Assembly (NCBI GenBank): GCA_020632995.1
Contig: JACKEN010000013.1
Span: 1 to 64,000 of the forward strand
Source: Deltaproteobacteria bacterium
GTDB lineage: Bacteria > Myxococcota > Kuafuiibacteriia > Kuafuiibacteriales > Kuafuiibacteriaceae
Length of the DNA: 64,000 nt
Reading direction: 5' to 3'
Made by a program: the position numbers and the translations under genes. The notes beneath the pieces are model-generated. The model saw only the letters and a list, made by a program, of their open reading frames with translations. It ran no database searches and had not been told where the DNA came from. Below, piece after piece: positions 27,776-36,087 of the stretch; position 1 is the first letter of the stretch, and each line of letters opens with the position of its first letter.

Positions 27776-29084
27776 GCCTCCGCGTACCACGGAACCAGGC
27801 CCGGTTGACCCCACCCCAGGCCGGTGGTGTGTTCGGGGCCTGAAGACCGTCGTCCTGACCACCGTGGGGAGCACCGGTGACGTGATGCCGCACCTGGCCC
27901 TGGCCAGGGCCCTGGCTGCGCGCGGGCACCGGGTCAGGGTCGCCTCGCACGCGTTCCACCACGGGCTCTTCGAGGCGGCGGGGGTGGAGCACGTCGCGGT
28001 CGGTCCGCCCCTCACCCTCGAGGCCTTCAACCGGGCGGTGGACGAGGTCAGCCGGATCCCCGCCCCGATCAAGCAGTTCGAGCAGCTGGTGCGCCGGCTC
28101 TTCCTCGTGGAGCCCCGCCGCACCCTCGACGAGGTCTCCGCGGTGATGGCCGACGCCGACCTCGTGGTCTCGCAGCGCTTCGACTACCTCGGCCAGGTGG
28201 CGGCCGCGCAACGTGGCTTGCCGTGGGTCACCGTCAACCTCACCCCGCAGCTCTTGTTCACGATGGAGGCGCCGGTGCACCCCGCCCCCCCGATGGGGCG
28301 GGTCTGGACCCGCTTCACCTGGACCACCCTCGAGCAGATGGCGGTGCCCTTGAACCGGCACGTCGCCCAGGTCCTCGCCGCCCTCGGCGCCCCCAAGCAC
28401 CCGCTGGACGTGGTGGGGGCCCGCTCGCCCCACCTCGAGCTGGTGGCCACCTCCGTACACCTGAGCCCGGTGCGCGCCGACTGGCCGAAGACCGTGGAGG
28501 TCACCGGCCCCTGGTTCGTGCCCCCCACCGCCTACACCCCCGAGCCCGCCCTGGCCGAGTTCCTCGCCCGCTACGAGGCGCCGGTGGTGGTGAGCTTCGG
28601 CTCCATGGGCGGGGCCCGGGACGCGGGGGCGGCCCAGGCGGTGCTCGGGGCGCTGACTCGAGTGGGCCGGCCCGCCGTGGTGCAGCGCGGCTACTCGGGC
28701 CTGCTCGGTGATCGGGCGCTGCCGCCCCACATCCTCAGCGTAGGGCCCGTGCCCCACCACTTCCTCCTCGGCAAGGCCGCTTGCGTCGTCCATCACGCGG
28801 GGGTCGGGACCGCGGCCGCGGTGGCGGCGGCGGGGGTCCCGTCGGTGCCGGTGCCGCACCTCTTCGACCAGTTCTACTGGGCGGCGCGCCTCCACGAGCT
28901 CGGGGTGGCGCCGAAACCCCTGTTGCGCACCGCCCTCGAGGCCCGGGCCCTCGCCCAGCGCATCGAGGCCGCCCTGAGCCCGAACCTGGCCCGCCGGGCC
29001 GAGGCCCTGGGCCACCGGGTGCGAGAGGAGCGGGGGGTCGAGCGCGCGGTGGCGGCGCTCGAGCGCCTCATGGGGGTGGGCTGA
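27774..29084 (+). CDS. Family 1 (UGT/MurG-like) glycosyltransferase
   Basis: The product is 436 aa from ATG 27774; the domain proper begins at KTVVLTTVGSTGDVMPHLAL near residue 24. The N-domain has the Gly-rich loop GSTGDVMP, and the C-domain has the donor-binding PVVVSFGSMGG and HHAGVGTAAAVAAAGVPSVP followed by LFDQFYWAARLHELGVAP. This matches GT1 sterol/macrolide glycosyltransferases that put a sugar from a nucleotide donor on a small lipophilic acceptor. A CTG or another non-ATG start near 27840 cannot be excluded. It ends in a 17-bp convergent overlap with the O-methyltransferase gene. Confidence 0.85.
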   Translation: MPPRTTEPGPVDPTPGRWCVRGLKTVVLTTVGSTGDVMPHLALARALAARGHRVRVASHAFHHGLFEAAGVEHVAVGPPLTLEAFNRAVDEVSRIPAPIKQFEQLVRRLFLVEPRRTLDEVSAVMADADLVVSQRFDYLGQVAAAQRGLPWVTVNLTPQLLFTMEAPVHPAPPMGRVWTRFTWTTLEQMAVPLNRHVAQVLAALGAPKHPLDVVGARSPHLELVATSVHLSPVRADWPKTVEVTGPWFVPPTAYTPEPALAEFLARYEAPVVVSFGSMGGARDAGAAQAVLGALTRVGRPAVVQRGYSGLLGDRALPPHILSVGPVPHHFLLGKAACVVHHAGVGTAAAVAAAGVPSVPVPHLFDQFYWAARLHELGVAPKPLLRTALEARALAQRIEAALSPNLARRAEALGHRVREERGVERAVAALERLMGVG

Positions 29085-29904
29085 GTCGCCCCGCCATCAG
29101 CCCGCTCCGACGATCCCGGAACCACCCGATGCGCGCCCCCTGGGTGAGGCCGAACCCGAGGAGCGGACCGTAGCGCGCCCCGAAGCCGGCCACGGTCTCG
29201 TCCAGGATGCGCTGGGGCTCGAGGCCCGGGATGAGCTCGAGGCCCAGCGCGGCCTGGGCGGCCTCGAAGGGGGGGCGCACCGCCCACAGGATCGGCGCCC
29301 CCGCCCGGCGTGAGATCGCCTGGGAGCGCCCGAAGTCCGAGGCCCCGATCACGTCGAAGATCAGCGCCGCGCCCGGGAAGCGGCCCCTGAGCTCCGTCAG
29401 AAAGGCCTGCACCTCCGCCTCCGGGAGGTAGTATAGGAGGCCCTCCGCGAGCAGGATGACCTGCGCCCCCGGCTCGTCGGGCACCTCTTCGAGCCACGCG
29501 CGGTCGAGGACCGAGCAAGAGAGCAGCCGGGCCGGGCCGGCCCCCTCGGGGAGGGCCGCGCGGGCCGCCATCACCTCGGGGAGGTCCAGCTCCAGCCAGG
29601 TGACCTCCGAGCCGCAACCGAGCCTGCGGACCCGGGTCGAGAAGCCCGCGCCGAGCTCCACCACCACCGCGCGGGGGTTGTTCGTCAACAGAGCCTGCAC
29701 CATCCGGTCGATCTGGTGGGCCCTCAGGGCGGTCTTCACCTGCGCGAAGGGGGTGTACCAGCGCTCGAGGGCGGCGGGCCAGGGCAGGGCCTCGCTCCAC
29801 GCCGCCGCCACCGGGTCCTGGAACCACCCGTCGGGCCGCCGGTGCTCGTCGGCCCGCGCCCTCAAGGTCAGCACGGCGGTGGCGGAGACCCCGCCCAGGG
29901 TCAT
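29068..29904 (-). CDS. Class I SAM methyltransferase of the LCMT/TcmP type
   Basis: The 278-aa protein has VVELGAGFSTRVRRLG (motif I), TWLELDLPEVMAARAAL, and LLAEGLLYYLPEAEVQAFL, which is the leucine carboxyl methyltransferase/polyketide O-methyltransferase (PPM) pattern. Such enzymes methylate carboxyl or hydroxyl groups of peptides or polyketides. The ATG overlaps the P450 stop by ATGA, so the two are tightly coupled; a P450 followed by an O-methyltransferase is a common tailoring pair. The substrate is unknown. Confidence 0.85.
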   Translation of the reverse strand: MTLGGVSATAVLTLRARADEHRRPDGWFQDPVAAAWSEALPWPAALERWYTPFAQVKTALRAHQIDRMVQALLTNNPRAVVVELGAGFSTRVRRLGCGSEVTWLELDLPEVMAARAALPEGAGPARLLSCSVLDRAWLEEVPDEPGAQVILLAEGLLYYLPEAEVQAFLTELRGRFPGAALIFDVIGASDFGRSQAISRRAGAPILWAVRPPFEAAQAALGLELIPGLEPQRILDETVAGFGARYGPLLGFGLTQGARIGWFRDRRSGLMAGRLSPPP

Positions 29905-31223
29905 CGTCGGCGGGCCTCGAGGATCATCTGGATGGGCGCGCGCGGCCCCAGGGTCACGCGGGGGTTGAGCTTGACGTCCTGCCCGGGGACCAGGCGCACC
30001 CGGAAGCGCTGGGCGATCGCGGCGAGGAGGAGCTGGGCCTCGATCAGCGCGAAGTTCTTCCCCAGGCAGGCCCGGGGCCCGGCGCCGAAGGGCGCGTAGG
30101 CGTGGCGGTGCCGCAGCATGTCCGAGTTCGGCAAGAAGCGTTGCGGTCTGAACTCGCCGGGCTTCGGGAACCACCGCTCGTCGTGGTGCATGAAGTAGAT
30201 CCAGAGCAGGACCTCGGACCCCGCCGCGAGCGGGTACCCGCCGACCTCGGTGTCCTCCTTGGCCACCCGCGGCAAGAAGTACAGGGGCGGGAACATCCGC
30301 ATGGACTCCTGCACGATCAGGCCGGGCAGGGTCAGGTGCTCCAGGTCCGCGAAGGTCGGGGGCCGATCGCCGAGCACCTCGTCGAGCTCCTGGTGCAGGA
30401 CCGCCTCCTCGCCCGGGCTCTGGGCGAGGAGGAAGAACGCCCAGGTCAGGGCGAGGGCGGTGGTCTCGTGCCCGGCGAGGAAGAGGGTGACCAGCTCGTC
30501 CCGGAGCTGCTGCCGCTCCATCCCCTCGCCGTCGGTGCCGGCCAGGAGCTGGGAGACCAGGTCGTCGCCCGGGTTCTCCTTTCGCTCGTCGATGATCGCG
30601 TAGATCACCTCGTCCATCGCGTCGGCGGCCTTCTTCTTCCGCGCGTGGATCGGGTTCGGGAGCCAGCGAGGCAGCACGTCCAGCCCCGCGGTGCCCTGGA
30701 GCACCGACATCGCGTGGGCCACCACGTCGTTCGCGCCGCGCCGCGCGTCGTAGTCGAGCACCGCCTTGCAGACCACGGCCAGGGTCAGCTCCATCATCTC
30801 GCGGTTCAGGTCGCGCTGCTCCCCGTGGCGCCACCCGGCCAGGGTCTGTTGGGTGAGGTCGACCATGACCTCGGCGTAGCGCACGAGGTTCGCGTGGCTG
30901 AACGCGGGCTGGATCAGGCGGCGCTGCTTCCGCCAGAGCTCGCCGTCGCTCGTCAACAGACCTTGCCCCAGGAAGGTGTCGAGGTCCTGGGCCCGCTTCT
31001 TGAAACTGCTCGCCCGGGTCACGAGCACCTCGTGCACGTGGTCCGGGTGCCGCGTCACGTAGACCGGGGTCCGGTTGGCGAGGAAGTAGATGTCACCGAA
31101 GCGCTCGAAGCGCTTGCGCACGTGCACCAGGAGGCCCTGGCTTATCTCTTCGGAGACCTCTCGGAACGGGCGCTTCCACTCCGACTTGAAGGTGGGGCCC
31201 GGGGGGAAGGTCGAGGAGGTCAT
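29901..31223 (-). CDS. Cytochrome P450
   Basis: The 440-aa protein has all P450 hallmarks: LFLAGHETTALAL (I-helix oxygen-binding AGxxTT), ESMR (ExxR), EFRPQRFLP (PERF-like) and FGAGPRACLGKNFALIE with the heme-thiolate Cys. No membrane anchor is present, so it is soluble. The sequence style (FTVFPPGP-like start, HETT, FGAG-PR-CLG) is like CYP102/CYP4-related bacterial fatty-acid or secondary-metabolite hydroxylases. The ATG at 31223 precedes the conserved TFPPGPTF start. It sits between a 166-aa unknown gene (4-bp gap) and a methyltransferase (overlap). Confidence 0.93.
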   Translation of the reverse strand: MTSSTFPPGPTFKSEWKRPFREVSEEISQGLLVHVRKRFERFGDIYFLANRTPVYVTRHPDHVHEVLVTRASSFKKRAQDLDTFLGQGLLTSDGELWRKQRRLIQPAFSHANLVRYAEVMVDLTQQTLAGWRHGEQRDLNREMMELTLAVVCKAVLDYDARRGANDVVAHAMSVLQGTAGLDVLPRWLPNPIHARKKKAADAMDEVIYAIIDERKENPGDDLVSQLLAGTDGEGMERQQLRDELVTLFLAGHETTALALTWAFFLLAQSPGEEAVLHQELDEVLGDRPPTFADLEHLTLPGLIVQESMRMFPPLYFLPRVAKEDTEVGGYPLAAGSEVLLWIYFMHHDERWFPKPGEFRPQRFLPNSDMLRHRHAYAPFGAGPRACLGKNFALIEAQLLLAAIAQRFRVRLVPGQDVKLNPRVTLGPRAPIQMILEARRR

Positions 31224-31227
31224 GGCG

Positions 31228-31728
31228 TCAGCCGCCCTTCTTGTTTCGCTCCTTGATGGGCATGGGCGCACCCACGGGCTTGAGGTCCTTCAGTGGGAGC
31301 GTCCCAGAGGGGCTGTCCTCGCCGTACTTGGGCGCGCGGCGCTTCATCGCCGCGTCGCTCCCGCTGAAGGCGTCCAGCAGGTCGGTGGCCTTCAGGGCCA
31401 GGTCCTGCAAGGCGTTCCCGATGCGCTCGCCGATGCTCGCGTACTTGGGCGCATGCTCGCCGATGAGCTTGGCCACCGCCACCGTGCCCTCGTTGTCCTG
31501 CCGGAAGTCCCGCAGCCAGAGGGCGAAGGCCCCCAGCCCGATGATGTTGTCGGTCAGGTCCTTCAGGTCACCGGCGTGCTTCGCCAGCTCCTGCCGGAGG
31601 CTCTCGATGGCCGCAGCGTCCAGCTTGTAGCCCGCCGCCTCGTACAGCTGGACGCCGTAGTCGGCGATGCGGGGCAAGCTCTTGGGCGCTTCGTAGGCCT
31701 TGAGCTCTTCGAAGATGTTGTCCTTCAT
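31228..31728 (-). CDS. Unknown 166-aa helical protein
   Basis: I do not recognise this family. The protein is mostly helical and soluble: an N-terminal part with IESLRQELAKHAGDLKDLTD, a short hydrophobic patch NIIGLGAFALWLR, then a charged Lys/Pro-rich C-terminus (LKDLKPVGAPMPIKERNKKGG minus the last residues). No signal peptide or Cys is seen. It lies 28 bp after the 71-aa Gly/Cys-ended gene and 4 bp before the P450 gene, all in one direction, so it is likely part of the same operon. It could be a partner or recognition protein for the small peptide; that is a guess from position only. Confidence 0.65.
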   Translation of the reverse strand: MKDNIFEELKAYEAPKSLPRIADYGVQLYEAAGYKLDAAAIESLRQELAKHAGDLKDLTDNIIGLGAFALWLRDFRQDNEGTVAVAKLIGEHAPKYASIGERIGNALQDLALKATDLLDAFSGSDAAMKRRAPKYGEDSPSGTLPLKDLKPVGAPMPIKERNKKGG

Positions 31729-31756
31729 CTCAGGACGACGAGCCTAGCACACGGCA

Positions 31757-31972
31757 TCAGATGCCGCCGCACCCGCCCCCGCAGCTGCCCAGGATCCCGC
31801 CGAGCATCCCCGCCAACATACCGGCCATGCGCATGCCCATCGCCATGAAGGACTCCATGGCGTTGTGGGCCTCGGTGGAGAAGCTCGAGGCGGTCTCGGT
31901 CGCCCCCCGCGCCTGCTCCAGGATCATGTTGTAGTCTTTGTTGCCGCCGCCGTTGTTGGTGATGTTGCTCAC
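31757..31972 (-). CDS. Small 71-aa protein with Met/Gly-rich helix and C-terminal Cys/Gly motif
   Basis: The 71-aa product has a polar N-terminal half, then a Met/Gly/Ala-rich hydrophobic helix (residues ~43-62) and the tail GSCGGGCGGI with Cys64 and Cys68. The GTG start at 31972 has an AAGGAG site 7 nt upstream, supporting translation. It is the first gene of the run with the 166-aa protein, P450 and O-methyltransferase. Polar leader, short hydrophobic tail with two Cys near the end, and tailoring enzymes next to it would fit a modified-peptide precursor. It could equally be a small membrane or metal-binding protein. No family was recognised. Confidence 0.6.
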   Translation of the reverse strand: MSNITNNGGGNKDYNMILEQARGATETASSFSTEAHNAMESFMAMGMRMAGMLAGMLGGILGSCGGGCGGI

Positions 31973-32096
31973 GTGAGACTCCTTCTCGTGGGTTCAGAAA
32001 CCGCGAGTGTATCGGCTGTGGCCATCGTCCGGTTGCCGAAATCTGTACGGAAATCCGTTCTGATTACAAACACCTACACTGAAGGGGAGGAGATCC
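31973..32096. promoter_or_regulatory. Upstream region of the small-peptide/P450 operon
   Basis: This 124-bp spacer between two same-strand genes is less GC-rich than its surroundings. It contains a short inverted repeat, ACGGA-AA-TCCGT (32047-32058), beside AT-rich TGATTACAAACACC. On the reverse strand it would hold the promoter for the 71-aa gene. The symmetrical site is a possible operator. No reliable -35/-10 pair was identified. Confidence 0.35.
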
Positions 32097-33065
32097 TCAG
32101 GGGGCATCGTCGATCCTGAGCACGACCTTGCCACGGGCGCGCTTCGTCTCGATGTAGGCATGGGCGGCGGCGCCGTCGTCCAGCGCGAACACGCGGTCCA
32201 CCACCGGGCGGAGGGCGCCCTGCACGAGCCACCGGGTGAGCACCTCGAGGTCCCGGCGCCGCGAGCGCACCACCACCAACCGGGCGGACTGGGCCAAGGC
32301 GCGGGTCATGAGGTCACGCACTACGTTCCGCGGGGTGGGGATCGCGGTGACATAGCGTCCCGCGGGGGTGAGGGCGACCCGGGCCCGGGGGAAGGGGAGG
32401 CTGCCGAAGACGTCGAAGATGCCCTCGAAGGGGCCGGCCTGCGCCGGGTCGGTGCTCGCGTAGTCCAGCGCCTCGGCCGCGCCGAGCTCGCGGCAGAGCG
32501 CCTGGTTGCCGGCGCTGGAGGTGGTGACCACCCGGGCGCCGTAGATGCGGGCGATCTGCACCGCGAAGGTGCCGACCCCGCCGGAGGCCCCGTTGATCAG
32601 CACCCGCTGGCCCGGCGCCACCCGGAGGAGGTCCCGCAGGGCCTGCAGGGCGGTGAGCGCGGCCAGGGGCACCGCGGCGGCGAGGACGTACGGGTCCCGG
32701 GGCTCGGCGTCGCTCGGGATGAGGGGCATCGGGGCCAGCTCGCCCTCGGGCACCGTCACCCACTCCGCCGCCGCGCCCGCCGCCCACCGGTTGAGCATGC
32801 CGTACACCGCCTGGCCGACCCGGAGCCCGCGGACCGCGGATCCGAGCTCTGCAACCTCGCCTGCGAAGTCGTAGGCGCAGATGCGCGGGAAGGGCGCGGC
32901 GCCCAGCCACTTGAACTTCCCCTTCCTGACCAGCACGTCCTTGGGGTTGAGGCCGGCGGCGCGCACGCGCACCAGCACCTCGCCTGCCCCCGGCCGCGGC
33001 GTGGGCAGGGGCCGCACCGCGAGCACCTCGGGCGGGCCGTACCGCTCGTACGCCAGGGCTTTCAC
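32097..33065 (-). CDS. MDR-family NAD(P)-dependent oxidoreductase (quinone-oxidoreductase-like)
   Basis: The 322-aa zinc-free medium-chain reductase begins MKALAYERYGPPEVLAVRPL, has RAAGLNPKDVLVRKGKF and FAGEVAELGSAVRGLRVGQAVYG in the catalytic domain, and GQRVLINGASGGVGTFAVQIARIYGARV as NADPH-binding motif. The C-terminus ETKRARGKVVLRI is typical. Enzymes of this type reduce quinones, enones or act on alcohols. Its start overlaps the calpain stop by ATGA, tying the two together. It sits 124 bp upstream of the small-peptide operon in the same direction. Confidence 0.9.
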   Translation of the reverse strand: MKALAYERYGPPEVLAVRPLPTPRPGAGEVLVRVRAAGLNPKDVLVRKGKFKWLGAAPFPRICAYDFAGEVAELGSAVRGLRVGQAVYGMLNRWAAGAAAEWVTVPEGELAPMPLIPSDAEPRDPYVLAAAVPLAALTALQALRDLLRVAPGQRVLINGASGGVGTFAVQIARIYGARVVTTSSAGNQALCRELGAAEALDYASTDPAQAGPFEGIFDVFGSLPFPRARVALTPAGRYVTAIPTPRNVVRDLMTRALAQSARLVVVRSRRRDLEVLTRWLVQGALRPVVDRVFALDDGAAAHAYIETKRARGKVVLRIDDAP

Positions 33066-34042
33066 CGCTGCGGATCGTGCCCGATGTTCATGTTCCGATA
33101 CAAGCGCAGGAAGTCTTGCATCGGGAGGGTGAAGAAGCCGTCGTCCTCACCGTCGCCGCCGGGCTCGCCTCGGGCCCAGGGGTTGTAGAGCTCTACGTGG
33201 GGGACGCCGTCGACGTCCTGCACCCCGAGCACGCTGTAGGTGTGCCACGGGATGAGGCCCGTGCCCTCGTACAGGTGCGCCTTCGCCTTGTCGTAGGTGT
33301 AGGCCACCATCGGCTCGCGCTTCGCCGCCGCCTCGCGGATGAGGTCCGCGACCGCGTCGGGGCGGTGGGCGTGCTGGGCCAGGCTGTAGTTGCGGGGCAC
33401 CGCCCCGAGGAGGGCCTCGAACACCACGAAGGCGCTCCCGCCGCGGGCGCCAGCGAGGTAGCCCTGGTCCACGCCCTCGCGCTCGTTGAGCAGGTCCATG
33501 AAGGCCTTCTCGAGGAGCGGGAACCACAGCTCCTCCGGGCCCTCCGCCGGCCAGCGGCCGTAGATTGGGCGCCCGGTGTCGTCCACCAGGAGCTCGTCGT
33601 TCACCGGCCACGCGCGCGGCGCGCCGTCGGGCTCGAACAGGGTCACCTCGAACCTGCGGTGGCCGTCCTTGGCGGTGAGCTCCTCGAACACCTCCCGCAC
33701 CGCCTTCGGCCGGGTGTGGGCGATGGAGGCCAGCGCGGCCGCGATGAAGCAGTCCGCCACCGCCCCCTGCTCCACCGCCCGCGCCTCGATCCGCCCGGCG
33801 AAGAGGGGGCCGGCGAAGGTCCGGAAGGCGTGGTCGCGGTGATCGGGGAGGGGGAGCGGCACCCCGCCGGGCGGCCGGGGCAGGGGGCGCTCCAGGCCCA
33901 CGAAGCCGCGCGGATCCAGGCGATCCAGGCCGGCGGGGAACGGGCCGACGACCCCGGGTGCCGGATCGGGGCGCACCGGCGCCCTCTGGGGCGCGGTGCA
34001 GTGGGCCGAGGGGCCCTGAGAGCGGCCGAGCGGATCCGGCAT
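33062..34042 (-). CDS. Bacterial calpain (peptidase family C2)
   Basis: The 326-aa protein has the calpain catalytic triad in proper context: EQGAVADCFIAAALASIA with Cys98, GLIPWHTYSVLGV with His267, and VELYNPWARGE with Asn287. WFPLLEKAFMDL and YLAGARGGSAFVVFEALLG match the conserved W-P-x-L-x-EKA and G-G regions of calpains. No signal peptide is visible. The N-terminal ~80 residues are Pro/Gly-rich and look disordered. There is no C2 or EF-hand domain, so Ca dependence is uncertain. Calpains are common in eukaryotes and uncommon in bacteria. The gene overlaps an MDR oxidoreductase, suggesting a shared function. Confidence 0.9.
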   Translation of the reverse strand: MPDPLGRSQGPSAHCTAPQRAPVRPDPAPGVVGPFPAGLDRLDPRGFVGLERPLPRPPGGVPLPLPDHRDHAFRTFAGPLFAGRIEARAVEQGAVADCFIAAALASIAHTRPKAVREVFEELTAKDGHRRFEVTLFEPDGAPRAWPVNDELLVDDTGRPIYGRWPAEGPEELWFPLLEKAFMDLLNEREGVDQGYLAGARGGSAFVVFEALLGAVPRNYSLAQHAHRPDAVADLIREAAAKREPMVAYTYDKAKAHLYEGTGLIPWHTYSVLGVQDVDGVPHVELYNPWARGEPGGDGEDDGFFTLPMQDFLRLYRNMNIGHDPQR

Positions 34043-34157
34043 GTGGCGCTACTGTAGCATGATGTAGGCAATTGGGTGCAAGCGGAATACAGTAACGTGG
34101 TCTCGCGCTGAGTCGGGGATGGGCGGGCCGGGGTAGGGGCTGCTAGCTTGCGCCGCG
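34043..34157. promoter_or_regulatory. Divergent intergenic region with inverted repeat
   Basis: The 115-bp spacer is AT-richer than the genome and separates the calpain gene from the vWA/RCC1-like gene. TACTGTA (34050-34056) and TACAGTA (34088-34094) form an inverted repeat with 31 bp between the arms, 8 bp upstream of the calpain start. It may hold promoters for both genes. Confidence 0.35.
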
Positions 34158-36050
34158 ATGAAGGCGGGTGCGGGTCTCCTGGTTGGCGCTCTGGCGCTCA
34201 TCCTCGTGGGTTGCCCCCAGGACGTGAACCCCCTCCCCGAGGGGGACGCCGGGGCCGCCGACTCGGGCCAGGGCTCGGACGCGGGCCAGCCCCCGGACGC
34301 GGGCGAGGTCCCGGACGCCGGGGCGCGCTGCGGGGACGGCCACACCGACCCGGGTGAGGTGTGTGACGGCCCGGACCTCGGCGGCGCCACCTGCGCCCAG
34401 GTGGGGGCGGGGAATGGCAACCTCGCTTGCACGTCGGACTGCAAGCACTTCGACCTGTCGGGGTGCCAGGCCTGCACCCCGGTCTGCGGCGCCCGGGAGT
34501 GCGGGCTGGAGCCGGTCTGCAACTCGAGCTGCGGCGAGTGCGGGGTGGACGAGTCGTGCAGCGCGGACGGCCAGTGCCTGCCGTCCTGTGCGCTCGGGAG
34601 CTACCGCTGCACGAGCGACGGGTTCGGCTACCAGGCCTGCGGCCCCAACGACGCCCTGGGCATCCAGGACCTCGGCCCGCGGGTCGGCTGCGCGGACGGC
34701 GCCACCTGCGCCGAGAACCTGGCCCAGCCGTGCGAGCGCGCGCGCTGCGTCCCCGCCGACGTCATGGTGGTGATGGACCGATCGTCCGGGACCTCGCTCA
34801 ACGCCACCTGGAGCTGGATGCGGGAGGCGCTGGTGGCGGGGATGGCGGGCCGTGACCACGAGGTGCGCTTCGGGCTGCGGGAGTTCCCCGCCGCCGCGTG
34901 CGAGGCGGGGCGGACGGAGGCCCTCCTGCGCGACGCGGCCCAGGCGCTGGGCGCTCAGATGACCCCGCCCGGCCAGGAGGGCTCGGTCCCGCTGTTCAAG
35001 GCGCTCTCGGGGCTCGAGGGGAGCTTCACCCCCGGGCAGGACGCGCAGGCTGTCCTGCTCATCACGGCCGGGGACGAGACCTGCGACCCGGCGGACGAGG
35101 TGGTGCGCCAGGCCGCGCGGCTGTTCCGGATGGGGGTGCGGGTCTACGCGCTCGGCGTGACCACCCGAGCCAACCAGGCGCTCCTCGAGCGCGTCGCGCA
35201 GGCGGGCGGCACCTCGCACGCCTACGGCGCGACCGACAGCGCCGGGCTGAGCGCCGCGCTGAGGGCGATCTTCGAGGACCTCGGCGCCTGCGCGAACCCC
35301 ACCCCGATGGTGGCGGCGGGCTACTATCACGCGTGCCGGCTCGTGAACGGCGTCGTCGCCTGCTGGGGGCGGGACTACGACGGGCGCCTGTCGCCCCCGG
35401 CCGGGGTCTACACGCACATCTCGGCCGGCACCGACAACGCGTGCGGGGTGCTCGAGAGCGGGGACCTCCGCTGCTGGGGCCGCAACCAGAACGGGCAGTC
35501 CATCGCGCCGAGCGGGATCTTCACCCAGGTGGCGGGCGGCGACTCCCACTTCTGCGGGCTGAAGCTCGACGGCACCGTGGCCTGCTGGGGCAACGACGAC
35601 GCAGGGCAGGCCACGCCCCCCGCCGGCACGGTGTTCAAGCAGGTGGCGGCGGCGGGCTTCTACAGCTGCGGGATCCAGGCGGCGGACGATCAGGTGGCCT
35701 GCTGGGGGAGCGGCGCGCGCCTCTCGGGGACCTTCCGACAGATCGACGGCGGGTCGTTCTCGATGTGCGGGATCGCCACCGATGGCAGCCTGGCTTGCGC
35801 TGGCCTCTCCGATACCCCGGTCGTCGGCACGTTCCTGCAGGTGTCGGCGGGGGCGGATCACGCCTGCGCGGTGCGCGACGACCTCGAGCTGGTGTGCTGG
35901 GGCCTCAACCACTGGGGGCAGAGCGACGCGCCGGCCGGGCCCTTCGTGGCGGTCGACGTGAACAACGCGTATACGTGCGCGGCGCGGCCCGACGGTGAGG
36001 TGGAGTGCTGGGGCGAGGGCGGCAACGGCCAGACCACGCCGCCGCCCTGA
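34158..36050 (+). CDS. Lipoprotein with Cys-rich, vWA-like and RCC1-like regions
   Basis: The 630-aa protein has a signal with lipobox LILVGC and an Asp/Gly/Ala-rich linker. Residues ~60-200 are Cys-rich (for example CTPVCGARECGLEPVCNSSC). A vWA-like domain follows (VMVVMDRSSG, then LITAGDETCDPADEVVRQAA; roughly 205-385). The C-terminal part (~395-630) has regularly spaced units of the form HACRLVNGVVACWGRDYDG or ACGVLESGDLRCWGRNQNG, an RCC1-like beta-propeller. It is probably displayed on the surface and could bind other proteins or act in adhesion. The MIDAS Asp-x-Ser-x-Ser is degenerate (DRSSG). Confidence 0.8.
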   Translation: MKAGAGLLVGALALILVGCPQDVNPLPEGDAGAADSGQGSDAGQPPDAGEVPDAGARCGDGHTDPGEVCDGPDLGGATCAQVGAGNGNLACTSDCKHFDLSGCQACTPVCGARECGLEPVCNSSCGECGVDESCSADGQCLPSCALGSYRCTSDGFGYQACGPNDALGIQDLGPRVGCADGATCAENLAQPCERARCVPADVMVVMDRSSGTSLNATWSWMREALVAGMAGRDHEVRFGLREFPAAACEAGRTEALLRDAAQALGAQMTPPGQEGSVPLFKALSGLEGSFTPGQDAQAVLLITAGDETCDPADEVVRQAARLFRMGVRVYALGVTTRANQALLERVAQAGGTSHAYGATDSAGLSAALRAIFEDLGACANPTPMVAAGYYHACRLVNGVVACWGRDYDGRLSPPAGVYTHISAGTDNACGVLESGDLRCWGRNQNGQSIAPSGIFTQVAGGDSHFCGLKLDGTVACWGNDDAGQATPPAGTVFKQVAAAGFYSCGIQAADDQVACWGSGARLSGTFRQIDGGSFSMCGIATDGSLACAGLSDTPVVGTFLQVSAGADHACAVRDDLELVCWGLNHWGQSDAPAGPFVAVDVNNAYTCAARPDGEVECWGEGGNGQTTPPP

Positions 36051-36087
36051 GCGGCGTCTTCGCTTTACGTCGAGACCCCGCCGGGCC

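Noticed and set aside
30102..31256. Forward frame opposite the P450 gene
   Set aside because: It is a shadow of the P450 gene, whose heme-binding and ExxR motifs are all present on the reverse strand.
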